In this document: positions 17,229 through 25,525 of the stretch, piece after piece
How the letters are laid out: every line of letters starts with the position of its first letter
Numbering within the stretch: the first letter of the stretch is position 1
Assembly: GCA_009839975.1 (NCBI GenBank)
Contig: VXOP01000077.1
Coordinates: 1 to 33,429, forward strand
From: Candidatus Poribacteria bacterium
Lineage (GTDB): Bacteria; Poribacteria; WGA-4E; WGA-3G
Reading direction: 5' to 3'
DNA length: 33,429 bases
The notes under the pieces: generated by a model
Told to the model about the DNA's origin: nothing
Seen by the model: the letters and a program-made list of their open reading frames with translations, nothing else
Databases searched by the model: none
Made by a program: the position numbers and the translations under genes

Positions 17229-17298
17229 TTAATATCCCAGCAACGCAATCCCTTCACGATAAGCCTGCACAGATGTTTGCAAAGCACCTAACTCACCA
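17229..17298 (-). repeat. Diverged copy of the mdh 3' end
   Basis: About 70 bp aligns without gaps to 18071-18140, the last codons of mdh with the stop. I count 12 differences, all transitions. Read on the minus strand it still encodes ALQTSVQAYREGIALLGY and a stop, against ALQTSAQTYREGIALLGY in mdh; five of the eight changed codons are synonymous. Similarity may continue into the last codons of the neighbouring antitoxin gene (EVTD versus DLTD). The PIN-antitoxin module is thus bracketed by two mdh ends in direct orientation. Confidence 0.85.
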
Positions 17299-17300
17299 CA

Positions 17301-17537
17301 TCAATCAGTCACCTCAGGATCCGCAGATTCTGGGAGTTTTGGCTTTTTACTTGGTAAATCTGCGAATTTATACTTGCCAGACCGCCGCATCTGTTCCTGC
17401 ATCTCTTGATAGTGGGCTACTAGTTGACTAACATCGTGGTTAAATCGTGCAGAGATTTTATGCCGTATTTCACGTACCTCGTTAACTATTTCGCATTCGG
17501 TATTTTCTATAATTTCTCTGTCTCTCATTTTAAGCAT
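17301..17537 (-). CDS. Candidate antitoxin of the PIN module
   Basis: The 78-residue, highly charged product is mostly helical: IENTECEIVNEVREIRHKIS, then ARFNHDVSQLVAHYQEMQEQMRRSGKYKF, and a Pro/Lys/Glu tail. No HTH, ribbon-helix-helix or AbrB fold is recognisable. The gene starts inside the end of the PIN gene (8-bp overlap), so the two are translated together. A second ATG at 17528 is an alternative start. Two relatives lie in the window: one in frame with a PIN remnant at 440-676 and a decayed copy at 16532-16705. Repeated linkage to PIN domains supports an antitoxin role, but that is inferred. I do not know a named family for it. Confidence 0.7.
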   Translation of the reverse strand: MLKMRDREIIENTECEIVNEVREIRHKISARFNHDVSQLVAHYQEMQEQMRRSGKYKFADLPSKKPKLPESADPEVTD

Positions 17538-18018
17538 TATCTCCGAAGTAGTTCAATGGGGTTATTAATTCTGGTGTCGCTAAACCTATGTCTTGATTAA
17601 TCCGCTGGATAAGGGAAATTTTGTTGGCATTGGCAATATGTGATTGATTCCATGTGAGGAGTTCGTCCATATTGTGAAAAGAAGCAATTGCCAAGTGCAG
17701 CGCGTCACCAGAAGGATCTTGAGGCATTATCAATTTGTCAATGTAGATTTGCGTGATTTGAAGTATTTCTGCCGTAATCGGCAATACCTCAAGGTGTGCA
17801 ATTAATGATATTCGGTCACGCGTTTTTTCGCTTATTCCGTCACTAAGTTCTTCAATAACGGTAGGACTTGTAGTGAGGCTAAATAAATTCGCATATTTGT
17901 TCCACCATTGTCGAGTTACCCTCTGCCTCGCGAGAGACCCTTCGTCGGTCCGCAATGTATAGTAGGTACTGGGAATTGACGTATCAATGTAGATGCGTTT
18001 TCGTATTTCCCCATGCAA
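17530..18018 (-). CDS. VapC-like PIN-domain ribonuclease toxin
   Basis: A 162-residue PIN domain with the four expected active-site positions: Asp12 in YIDTSIPS, Glu56 or Glu57 in TVIEEL, Asp105 in GDALHLAIA, and Asn124 in LLTWNQSHIAN. VapC proteins are Mg-dependent endonucleases that cut tRNA or rRNA. The reading frame begins with TTG at 18018, with GGAGAG about eight bases upstream; no in-frame ATG exists nearby. The module order is toxin then candidate antitoxin, opposite to classical vapBC. It begins 52 bp downstream of the mdh stop. Confidence 0.83.
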   Translation of the reverse strand: MHGEIRKRIYIDTSIPSTYYTLRTDEGSLARQRVTRQWWNKYANLFSLTTSPTVIEELSDGISEKTRDRISLIAHLEVLPITAEILQITQIYIDKLIMPQDPSGDALHLAIASFHNMDELLTWNQSHIANANKISLIQRINQDIGLATPELITPLNYFGDNA

Positions 18019-18070
18019 TAATTATACTCTCCATTAAGGTTGAATGCAACACAATATGATCTAAACTGTT

Positions 18071-18997
18071 TTAATACCCCAACAATGCAATCCCCTCACG
18101 ATAGGTCTGTGCGGATGTTTGCAAAGCACTTAACTCGTCATCTGTCAAGTCAATCTCAATGATCTCTTCAACGCCATTTGCTCCGAGTTTAATTGGGACA
18201 CCGATATAAAGATCAATGATACCGTACTGTCCTGTAAGATGTGCAGAACAGGGGAGTAGTCGCTTCTTATCCAAAACGATTGCTTCTGCCATCTGTGCTA
18301 ATGATGCACCTGCGGCATAATAACCGCTTGTTTTGAGGAGATTTACGACTTCAGCACCACCGTCACGGGTTCGCTGTGCCATCGCTTCAATCCGTTCATC
18401 TGTTATCAATTGTGGGATTGGGATGCCGTTGACGGTCGTATAGCGCGGTAAGGGAACCATCGTATCACCGTGTCCGCCAAGAACGAGGGCATGGATGTCT
18501 TCTACGGATACACCCAGTTCTAATGAGATAAAATAGCGGAACCGTGCTGAATCCAATACACCTGCTTGTCCGACGACTCGGTGTGAAGGAAATCCTGATA
18601 CCTTCCACGCATGGTAGGTCATGATGTCAAGTGGGTTGGTGAGCATCAGGATAATAGTGTCTGGTGAATGTTTTACTACATTTTCTGTGACGCTGCCAAC
18701 GATATTGGCATTCGTCTGTAACAGATCTTCACGCGTCATGCCAGGTTTCCGTGGAGAACCTGATGTGATAATCACTAAATCCGAGTCTGCTGTTGCGGAA
18801 TAGTCAAGGTCTCCACTTATGGCTGCGTCAAACAGTTCTACTGGTCCCATTTCTGCCATGTCTAACGCTTTACCTTGTGGGACTCCATCAACGATGTCTA
18901 TCATGACGACATCACCGAGTTGCTTCTGTGCTATCAGGAATGCTGCTGTTGCGCCGACGTTTCCTGCGCCTATTACACTTATTTTTTTTCTTGCCAC
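18071..18997 (-). CDS. mdh: NAD-dependent malate dehydrogenase
   Basis: The 308-residue product is of the lactate-dehydrogenase-like (class III) malate dehydrogenase type. The nucleotide motif GAGNVG is at residues 10-15 with Asp34 binding the NAD ribose. The mobile loop SPRKPGMTRE supplies Arg83 and Arg89; Asp149, Arg152 and His176 (GGHGDT) complete the active site. Arg in the loop position that is Gln in lactate dehydrogenases supports malate. The start is a GTG at 18997 with GGAGG five bases upstream; an upstream TTG at 19009 would overlap that site. It interconverts malate and oxaloacetate in the TCA cycle and follows icd and two small genes on the same strand. Its 3' end is copied downstream. 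Confidence 0.94.
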   Translation of the reverse strand: MARKKISVIGAGNVGATAAFLIAQKQLGDVVMIDIVDGVPQGKALDMAEMGPVELFDAAISGDLDYSATADSDLVIITSGSPRKPGMTREDLLQTNANIVGSVTENVVKHSPDTIILMLTNPLDIMTYHAWKVSGFPSHRVVGQAGVLDSARFRYFISLELGVSVEDIHALVLGGHGDTMVPLPRYTTVNGIPIPQLITDERIEAMAQRTRDGGAEVVNLLKTSGYYAAGASLAQMAEAIVLDKKRLLPCSAHLTGQYGIIDLYIGVPIKLGANGVEEIIEIDLTDDELSALQTSAQTYREGIALLGY

Positions 18998-19044
18998 TTC
19001 TTCCTCCAATAACAGAATTTTTCATTAAGATATTATATTCAATA

Positions 19045-19182
19045 TTATTTTTCTATATTCTCACGAATTGCTATGACTTCTTCCAAAATGCGTTTGTGAA
19101 GATAATATATCACATACACCATTAAAAAACCGATGCCTGCTAACAGACTAACGCCAAGAACAATTTTTGTTTTTAAAGACAC
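19045..19182 (-). CDS. Small single-pass membrane protein (45 residues)
   Basis: From a GTG at 19182 (AAAGGA seven bases upstream) the frame reads 45 residues to TAA. Residues 1-6 are basic, residues 7-27 form one transmembrane helix (IVLGVSLLAGIGFLMVYVIYY), and a charged helix KRILEEVIAIRENIEK ends the protein. It sits 33 bp after the lipoprotein gene and 47 bp before mdh in the same orientation. The good ribosome site and clean topology support a real gene. I do not recognise a family. Confidence 0.6.
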   Translation of the reverse strand: MSLKTKIVLGVSLLAGIGFLMVYVIYYLHKRILEEVIAIRENIEK

Positions 19183-19215
19183 GTGATGTTCCTTTCTGAT
19201 TCCTTGTCGTGCAGA

Positions 19216-19917
19216 TTATGGTACTTTAGCAGATTCGTCAGTAAAGTATTTAGAGATTTCAGGATCCCCATGCCCCATATCAACAACATGTCCTGTTACG
19301 CTGTCAATTTGTTGGAGTTGCCAGTCTTCGTGTTCGTTTTTAATGAGGTATGCATAGGTTATCCCGGAACTTTGCGTCCTATAAGAAGCAGAAGCTCTTG
19401 CACTCGCTTCTAAAGTATTTGGATCAGATTTCGCTCTACGAATCCAGAATTGACTAAACCGGTTACTACCTGTCCAGTTATGTCTGGCAGTGTCTTGTGC
19501 AAACCACAGGGATACTATCGTGGATTCAATCTGTGGCCAACCTGCTGTTGGTCCGACGGGTTCAACGAACCCCCCTGTTACCCATGCCACACGAAATTGA
19601 GCATGGTCAGGATGTTCTTTCCATAAATTCTGAATGTCTACTAACTTTCTACTGTTGAAGGCTGAATAGAAAGCACTATAGACTTGTTGTATCTCACTCT
19701 TTTCTGCCTCAAAATCGATCGGTTCAGCTGTCGCGTCAACTATAGGTTCCGATGGGTCTGTAGTTGGTGTTCTGTTCGTGACACCACCATCTGTACTGTT
19801 GTCTGGTGGATAAGCGTTTATAAATGATGCGTCGTCTTCATCGCCTCCACAACTAATAACAAAAACCATAATTGCACTATAGATAAGTAACCCAAAAACC
19901 GTATATGAATTCTTCAA
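19216..19917 (-). CDS. Lipoprotein with NTF2/SnoaL-like domain
   Basis: The preferred start is the TTG at 19917, with AGGA about eight bases upstream. It gives KNSYTVFGLLIYSAIMVFVI followed by the lipobox VISC (Cys23). A longer frame to 19977 also starts with TTG but has no such site. After an Asp/Thr-rich linker, residues about 70-230 resemble the SnoaL/DUF4440 group of NTF2-like folds: EIQQVYSAFYSAFNSRKLVDIQNLW, VAWVTGG, and DWQLQQIDSV at the end. These proteins bind small ligands or act as enzymes, and the ligand here is unknown. It lies between icd and mdh in one orientation, perhaps co-transcribed. Confidence 0.7.
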   Translation of the reverse strand: MKNSYTVFGLLIYSAIMVFVISCGGDEDDASFINAYPPDNSTDGGVTNRTPTTDPSEPIVDATAEPIDFEAEKSEIQQVYSAFYSAFNSRKLVDIQNLWKEHPDHAQFRVAWVTGGFVEPVGPTAGWPQIESTIVSLWFAQDTARHNWTGSNRFSQFWIRRAKSDPNTLEASARASASYRTQSSGITYAYLIKNEHEDWQLQQIDSVTGHVVDMGHGDPEISKYFTDESAKVP

Positions 19918-20034
19918 AATTCCTATCCTTGCAAAATCATTCAGTATAAGCGTTTGTAAATGGAAGTTAACACACAAACTTCAAGACGATCTAGTTTAAA
20001 AACAGGTGCTGTTCCTGTGATGGCGTAACATACT

Positions 20035-21282
20035 TTACGAAAAGTTCTCAATAATTGCTTCACCGTATTCTGATGTGCGGACTTTCGTCGCGCCCTCCAT
20101 CAACCTTTCCAAATCGTAGGTTACTTTTTTCTGTAGAATAGTTTTCTCAAGTCCCGCAATAATCAGATCCGCAGCGTCTTGCCAACCGAGATGCTCTAAC
20201 ATCATCACGGCAGAGAGGATAAGTGAACTCGGATTGACGACATCCTGATCAGCATATTTCGGGGCAGTGCCGTGTGTTGCTTCAAAGAGTGCAACTTCAT
20301 CGTTGAGATTGCCACCCGGTGCCATGCCAATGCCACCAACTTGGGCTGCTGCTGCATCAGAGAGGTAATCTCCGTTTAGATTTGGTGTAACAATCACATC
20401 GTATTCATCAGTACGGGTCAATATCTGTTGTAGCATGCTGTCTGCGATTCTGTCATTGATGATGATTTTGCCATCGGGGACGTTCCCATCATATTCGTCA
20501 TAGAGTTCTGCTTCCGTGATGGTAGTATCCGCAAACTCTTCTTTAGCGAGTTCATATCCCCATGCACAGAACGCTCCCTCAGTAAACTTCATGATATTGC
20601 CTTTGTGGACAAAAGTGACGCTACGTCTGTTGTGGTCTATTGCGTATTGTATCGCCATCCGTGCCAGACGTTTCGTGCCAAAGATACTAATGGGTTTTAT
20701 GCCGACACCAGAGTCCTCGCGTATTTCTACTCCCATTTCTGTGCGAAGCAGATCAATAACCTTTTTAACCTCTGGTGTTCCTTGTTCCCACTCAATCCCT
20801 GCGTATACATCTTCAGTATTCTCACGAAAGATGACAACGTCCATCTTTTCTGGGTGTGTTACAGGAGCGGGAACACCTTGGAAATAGCGGACAGGTCGTA
20901 CACAAGCATAGAGTTCAAGTACCTGTCGTAGTGTCACATTCAAGCTGCGAAAACCACCACCGACAGGCGTTGTTAAAGGACCTTTCAATGCAACTTTGAA
21001 ATGTTCAATTGCATCGAATGTATCTTGCGGTAGCCATTCGTTATATTTTGCCTGGGCGTTTTCACCGGCGTATACATCAAACCAAACGATCTTTCTTTTA
21101 CCATCATAAGCAGTCTGGACAGCGGCATCAACGACACGTCGGGTTGTTTTCATAATGTCTCGTCCGATACCGTCACCTTCTATGACAGGGATAATCGGAT
21201 TATCTGGAACAACCTTTTGTCCATCTGCAGATTCTATTCTTTCACCCGCTGTTGGGATTGTCAATTGTTCAAATTCAATCAC
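20035..21282 (-). CDS. icd: Isocitrate dehydrogenase, NADP-dependent
   Basis: The 415-residue product closely follows the enterobacterial type. With the start at the GTG 21282 (AGAGGA six bases upstream), the isocitrate-binding loop [13 protein letters not shown] places Ser113, Asn115 and Arg119 at the E. coli numbers, and Arg129 also fits. [17 protein letters not shown] carries the Lys-Tyr pair that marks NADP rather than NAD use. Ser113 is the residue phosphorylated by AceK in E. coli; aceK is not in the window. Reaction: isocitrate to 2-oxoglutarate, CO2 and NADPH. It lies 86 bp downstream of the citrate synthase-like gene. Confidence 0.95.
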   Translation of the reverse strand: MIEFEQLTIPTAGERIESADGQKVVPDNPIIPVIEGDGIGRDIMKTTRRVVDAAVQTAYDGKRKIVWFDVYAGENAQAKYNEWLPQDTFDAIEHFKVALKGPLTTPVGGGFRSLNVTLRQVLELYACVRPVRYFQGVPAPVTHPEKMDVVIFRENTEDVYAGIEWEQGTPEVKKVIDLLRTEMGVEIREDSGVGIKPISIFGTKRLARMAIQYAIDHNRRSVTFVHKGNIMKFTEGAFCAWGYELAKEEFADTTITEAELYDEYDGNVPDGKIIINDRIADSMLQQILTRTDEYDVIVTPNLNGDYLSDAAAAQVGGIGMAPGGNLNDEVALFEATHGTAPKYADQDVVNPSSLILSAVMMLEHLGWQDAADLIIAGLEKTILQKKVTYDLERLMEGATKVRTSEYGEAIIENFS

Positions 21283-21368
21283 TGGGATTCCTCTCTTGTT
21301 CACACAGACACTTTATAGGATACTTTCACACTTCGGCTTTTTTGGAAGGTAGAAACAACGAAAGTTTA

Positions 21369-22925
21369 TCAGTCAAAAATACCAGTTCCTGCCATTTTGT
21401 TGTGTAAAGCAACGACTTCGTTTGAGATTGTGAGATCATCGGAAGGTTTAGGAATAATTTCGGGGTCTGGGGGAATGACGGGTCGGATAATCTTCAGTTG
21501 GAGTTGTTCCCGGGCATCCATAATCCACCCAAATCCACGGAAGATGTATGTAAGGAATGTCCTGTCGCTTTCATAGATGTCCAGTCCTTCTTGAACTGCC
21601 CATCCTCCGAAATCGGTATTAGGTGTTAGGCGGAGTGGGGGTTCGTCTTCACGTCCGGGACGCACAATTCCTTCAACAAAAGCGATCTGATATAGACGTT
21701 GCATAATTGCTAATCGTTCTTTTTGTCTATCGTTGAGTTGAATCTCACCCTTTTCAACAGCCTCTATGAACGGGTTGAAATAGATTGCGGGTCTTGGGTC
21801 TTGCTGAATTTCATCGGATCTACCAGCAGCAGCGATCATGGGATGTCCGAATGTTGGGAGTGCGGTACGCATCCGATCACGAATAGCGGTCTCTCTTGCT
21901 TCAGTACCAACTGGTTCAATTTCATTGATAAATGCCGTCATGTCGTGTATTGCACCGAAATGTCGGTCACCATCTAAAGCCATCTGTGATGCAACAAAGA
22001 AATCGGAGACTGCACCTGCGTATAATGTTGCAAGATACCGTGCGACGACGTTTGATCCTGCTGAACCGTGGTGCGTCTGTATAACTCCCATCCGTTCTAA
22101 AATATGTGCTTCAACAGAAGTCGCTTCTCTACCTAATAGGAGACTGTAACATGTTTGAAATGCTGTTTTTTCATCTTTTTTGTGTTGCACAATCAGGTCA
22201 TTTGCTCGCATTGCAAGAACCTGCGGGTGTAATGCACTGCTTTCTCTCAGTTGATGTCGCATGTAGACAGAAATTGTACCCAACGCGACGTTCTCCATGT
22301 GCGTGCTGATGAGTTCCATCAAGAGAGCACCTGGTTTTCGTGTTCCCTTAACCCCTTTCTGGTGTGGAATGCTAAGTTTACGAAGTGTAGAAAAATGTTG
22401 TATAACTGCTTCAGGTCCAGCATCTGGGAAGGATTTAACGAATTCTGCGATCTGATTGATGATACGTTGGTTTCCTGAGAGACCCTCTCTTCGGAGTTCA
22501 GTAATACGGTAAAACTTTTTGTCTATTAAATCTGATAAGACTGCTTCTTCATCTATGCTATTAGAATCTTCTTCAGGCTTTCGTCCAAAGAGACCAGCAA
22601 AGATGACATAGGCGGGTGAGAGTCGGTTTGCGATTATTTCACTTTCTGTAACAACGCCGCGAATCCCAAAACTCCTGATATTCAGTGTGATTTGCGTTTC
22701 CCCGCAGTTCACGGCGGCCTTGTGTAACACGGGATTTGCAAAGACATTTGTGGATTGCGGCATTGAGCTGACGTTTGTGAGTGCCGTTGCTATTTTTTCT
22801 TCCCCCAACGCCGTCGCCCTTTCTACAGCATCAGTTACGGGGGAATATTGTGAAGCTGCGGGCACTTCTGACAGGATTTTTCTGACCGCCACTACCTTTT
22901 TCGCCTCCAAATTCTTATTCAACAT
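21369..22925 (-). CDS. Divergent citrate synthase superfamily protein
   Basis: The 518-residue protein is well above the 370-430 usual for citrate synthase. The C-terminal half keeps the fold's active-site landmarks. QTHHGSAGSNVVARYLATL (His285/His286) aligns with the ADHELNAST region, and GDRHFGAIHD (His322) with GPLHGGANE. FGHPMIAA...QQDPRP (Asp376) aligns with GFGHRVYK..DPRA, and FRGFGWIMDAREQLQLKIIRP (462-482) with R..GW.AH..EQ....IRP. The first 190 residues are less clear and include an acidic insert near 116-127. AAGGAG lies five bases before the ATG. Position directly before icd supports a TCA-cycle role, condensing acetyl-CoA with oxaloacetate. A related condensation (2-methylcitrate or citryl-CoA) is possible. 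Confidence 0.75.
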   Translation of the reverse strand: MLNKNLEAKKVVAVRKILSEVPAASQYSPVTDAVERATALGEEKIATALTNVSSMPQSTNVFANPVLHKAAVNCGETQITLNIRSFGIRGVVTESEIIANRLSPAYVIFAGLFGRKPEEDSNSIDEEAVLSDLIDKKFYRITELRREGLSGNQRIINQIAEFVKSFPDAGPEAVIQHFSTLRKLSIPHQKGVKGTRKPGALLMELISTHMENVALGTISVYMRHQLRESSALHPQVLAMRANDLIVQHKKDEKTAFQTCYSLLLGREATSVEAHILERMGVIQTHHGSAGSNVVARYLATLYAGAVSDFFVASQMALDGDRHFGAIHDMTAFINEIEPVGTEARETAIRDRMRTALPTFGHPMIAAAGRSDEIQQDPRPAIYFNPFIEAVEKGEIQLNDRQKERLAIMQRLYQIAFVEGIVRPGREDEPPLRLTPNTDFGGWAVQEGLDIYESDRTFLTYIFRGFGWIMDAREQLQLKIIRPVIPPDPEIIPKPSDDLTISNEVVALHNKMAGTGIFD

Positions 22926-23088
22926 GAAATCTCCTTAGTTCAGAATCTGATTTGTCCGGAATCACAAAACTGCATGAAAACACAACTCACAAGCCGTTGG
23001 AATGACTCATACGACATATCAGATGTTTCTCAGATTCTATCTATTCAATTTAGGTAAGTTCGCTGATTGACTTTTTCTTCTTTAAAAT

Positions 23089-23117
23089 ATGTTATCAAAA
23101 TTCAGGATAAAAGTCAA
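23089..23117 (-). promoter_or_regulatory. Probable promoter of the citrate synthase-icd-mdh group
   Basis: On the minus strand TTGACT (23117-23112) is followed after exactly 17 bp by TAACAT (23094-23089); five and four of six bases match the sigma-70 hexamers. It lies about 165 bp upstream of the ATG at 22925. The rest of the 254-bp gap (22926-23179) holds only a 9-bp inverted repeat, AGAATCTGA at 22942-22950 and TCAGATTCT at 23030-23038. Confidence 0.45.
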
Positions 23118-23179
23118 GGTAAAAGTTAGATGGTGTGTGTAAGGTTTTATACAATCTCCGATACCTACACCTGCAGTGT

Positions 23180-24445
23180 CTAAGGTAAATCAGGTTTTCT
23201 TAGCAGGTGTTCTGGAGGCAACTCACCTGTTAAAGTCAGTAGAAATTCTTCTAAGTCATTAACCTCCTGTTCATTTAATCTGAGAGGTTGACGTGTATCA
23301 TCGCGGACACCAGCATATTCGGTTGTTGGAATTTCACTCCCATTGAATCTTAGGATGGAAACTAATGTTGGGTAACCCCCTGTGTGGAAGTAAGGTGCAG
23401 TAAGGGCAATATTGCGGAGTGTCGGTGTTTTGAACCTACCTTTAAGCTGTTGTGTCGGCTCCAGTAAATCCAGTATTCTCTGGGGAGTTTCTGGATCATC
23501 ACTATAGATACCTCCCCCATTAAATGGGTTTTCTAATAGTTGCTTAATGCCATCGTATCGACCTGTATCTTCCGGTAGCCTTCCTTGGGGAACACCAACA
23601 TTATGAAAATCGTTGTCTGTGAAATTTGGACTATTATGGCAGAGAGTACATTGGCCTTTACCAATAAAAATCTCTAAACCGCGCTTTGCCCCACTGCTAA
23701 TAACATCCAAATCACCTGCCACATATTGATCAAATGGGGCATTTCGACTGATCAAGAGTCTTTCGTACGCCTCAATTGCTTTGCCAATATTAGCAAATAC
23801 GGTATTAACAGCAATTTTATCTTTGTCGGACATATTGTCAAACGCCACATCACCCGGTTTACCCGTAAGTGGAAAGCGGGTCGTATCTGCTAAATTAGGT
23901 AGTGGACCAAATACCGTTTCATAATCTTTCTGATACAGTCTTTTAATAAGGTGTGCATACTGTAGACGTGTTCCTGCTTGTTCCTTTTCGCCTTCAAGTG
24001 CAATTAAGGCTTGGGACCAAAGCGAATCTGCTCTTCCATCCCAAAACTGCCATTTGTTATAGGCAACGTTGAGTAAAGTAGGTGCATTTCGTGTACCTCT
24101 CCCTCCTCCTAATGAAGTCGCTTCAACGTCTGCAAAACCGTGAAATGGTGAATGACAAGTCGCACACGCAACGGTACCATCTTTAGACAAACGCTCATCA
24201 AAGAAAAACATTTGTCCTAATCGGGCGGCATCAGGACTATCGGAAACACGATTCGTCGGATTAGGTGGAGGTGTAGCGGGTAGAGGGGATAAACCTTGAA
24301 TTACCTTCCAGTCTCGTTCCGGGAATATATCTACTTCTGTTTCAGAACCTTGATTGATCGGTAGAGACCCTTCATCTCCACAACCGATGCCGATTATTGT
24401 AATACAACATATTATCCAAATAGTAATAGAGGGAATACGTTTCAT
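23180..24445 (-). CDS. Di-haem cytochrome c peroxidase (CcpA/MauG family) lipoprotein
   Basis: A 421-residue lipoprotein: export signal IPSITIWIICCITIIGIG with lipid Cys22 (IGIGC). It has two haem c sites, CATCH at 94-98 and CTLCH at 266-270. Around the first are LFFDERLSKDGTVACATCHSP-like residues and GRGTRNAPTLLNVAYN, typical of bacterial di-haem peroxidases. The family either reduces periplasmic H2O2 using c-type cytochromes or oxidises protein and small-molecule substrates (MauG type). AAAGG is five bases before the ATG. The ABC ATPase gene ends 28 bp upstream on the same strand; a functional link is not evident. Confidence 0.9.
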   Translation of the reverse strand: MKRIPSITIWIICCITIIGIGCGDEGSLPINQGSETEVDIFPERDWKVIQGLSPLPATPPPNPTNRVSDSPDAARLGQMFFFDERLSKDGTVACATCHSPFHGFADVEATSLGGGRGTRNAPTLLNVAYNKWQFWDGRADSLWSQALIALEGEKEQAGTRLQYAHLIKRLYQKDYETVFGPLPNLADTTRFPLTGKPGDVAFDNMSDKDKIAVNTVFANIGKAIEAYERLLISRNAPFDQYVAGDLDVISSGAKRGLEIFIGKGQCTLCHNSPNFTDNDFHNVGVPQGRLPEDTGRYDGIKQLLENPFNGGGIYSDDPETPQRILDLLEPTQQLKGRFKTPTLRNIALTAPYFHTGGYPTLVSILRFNGSEIPTTEYAGVRDDTRQPLRLNEQEVNDLEEFLLTLTGELPPEHLLRKPDLP

Positions 24446-24473
24446 TTTTACCTTTCATTGTTCGGATTCGTAC

Positions 24474-25472
24474 CTATTCAATACTTTCTGATGTTAAAGT
24501 AAGGAACAATTCTTCTAAGCTCATGTCATCTGGACGCATTTCAAGAAGATCCCATCCCCGTTCAATAATTGCCTTTGCAACATTCGCGCGAATATCTACC
24601 GCTGCATTATAGCAAATTTGAAATTTGTCATCAGGGTGTGTAGGGGTATGTTCAACGGAGATTACCTGAGGAATATCTTTGAGCACATCTAATATTTCAT
24701 CAGTTGTAGCACCAGATACCTTGACTGCAAGTGTTGTTACTGAAGTATCATCTTTTTCTATATTATTTGAAGCAGAAGTCGAGTCGTCTATCTGAAATGG
24801 TTGATTTGAGACGGATCGACCATTTGATAAAAACACATCTCCAGTGATTTTACCTTTACTGATAATAAGCAGTCTTTCACACGTCATGCTCGCTTCAGAA
24901 AGGATGTGTGTGCTGAAAAGTATGGTGCGTTCTTTTCCGAGTGTTTTAATCAATTCTCGGATTTCAACGATCTGTCTGGGGTCTAACCCCGATGTCGGTT
25001 CATCAAGAATCAGAACCTGAGGGTCATGTATCATAGCTTGCGCTAAACCGACGCGTTGTCGGAATCCTCGGGATAGTTGACCGATTATCTGATTTCTCCG
25101 CTCAACTAAACCACAGGATTCTATGACGATGTCTAACCTATTTTTGATCTGCTGACGCGGGACATCACGTATTTTCGCCATGTAGGTAAGATATCTTGAG
25201 ACGGTCATTTCAGTGTATAGTGGGATATTTTCAGGGAGGTATCCGATGCGTTTCCGTACTTCACGCGATTGTTTGAATACGTCGTATCCGGCAATGGTCA
25301 CCTGTCCGCTACTTGCAGGCATGAAACATGTCAGTATTCGCATCGTTGTCGTCTTCCCTGCTCCGTTAGGACCAAGAAACCCGACGATTTGCCCGTTGTC
25401 TACACTAAAGGATATTTCCTTCAATGCCTCAAATGGACCGTAGTTTTTTGACAGGTTTTGAACTCTGATCAT
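24474..25472 (-). CDS. ABC transporter ATP-binding protein (ABC-2/GldA type)
   Basis: A 332-residue ATPase subunit: Walker A GPNGAGKTTT (34-43), signature LSRGFRQRVG (133-142), Walker B VLILDEP (153-159), with the D-loop SGLD and switch His in FSTHILSEA following. A C-terminal extension of about 100 residues ending in LEELFLTLT is typical of ATPases paired with ABC-2 permeases. No permease gene lies on either side, so the partner is encoded elsewhere. No clear ribosome site precedes the ATG at 25472. The 53-bp gap upstream has a run of CAGT-containing repeats (25488-25506). Cargo unknown. Confidence 0.9.
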   Translation of the reverse strand: MIRVQNLSKNYGPFEALKEISFSVDNGQIVGFLGPNGAGKTTTMRILTCFMPASSGQVTIAGYDVFKQSREVRKRIGYLPENIPLYTEMTVSRYLTYMAKIRDVPRQQIKNRLDIVIESCGLVERRNQIIGQLSRGFRQRVGLAQAMIHDPQVLILDEPTSGLDPRQIVEIRELIKTLGKERTILFSTHILSEASMTCERLLIISKGKITGDVFLSNGRSVSNQPFQIDDSTSASNNIEKDDTSVTTLAVKVSGATTDEILDVLKDIPQVISVEHTPTHPDDKFQICYNAAVDIRANVAKAIIERGWDLLEMRPDDMSLEELFLTLTSESIE

Positions 25473-25525
25473 GGGGCAATTAGTTTTCAGTATTCAGTCT
25501 TCAGTTGTTTTGGACGCGCTACTCC

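Noticed and set aside
16707-18018. Anti-phage defence island
   Set aside because: Only TA modules are present. There is no restriction, CRISPR, CBASS, Gabija or similar gene, so a defence label would go beyond the evidence.
24474-25472. Complete ABC export system
   Set aside because: No permease gene lies on either side; the neighbours are a peroxidase and a phosphoesterase gene.
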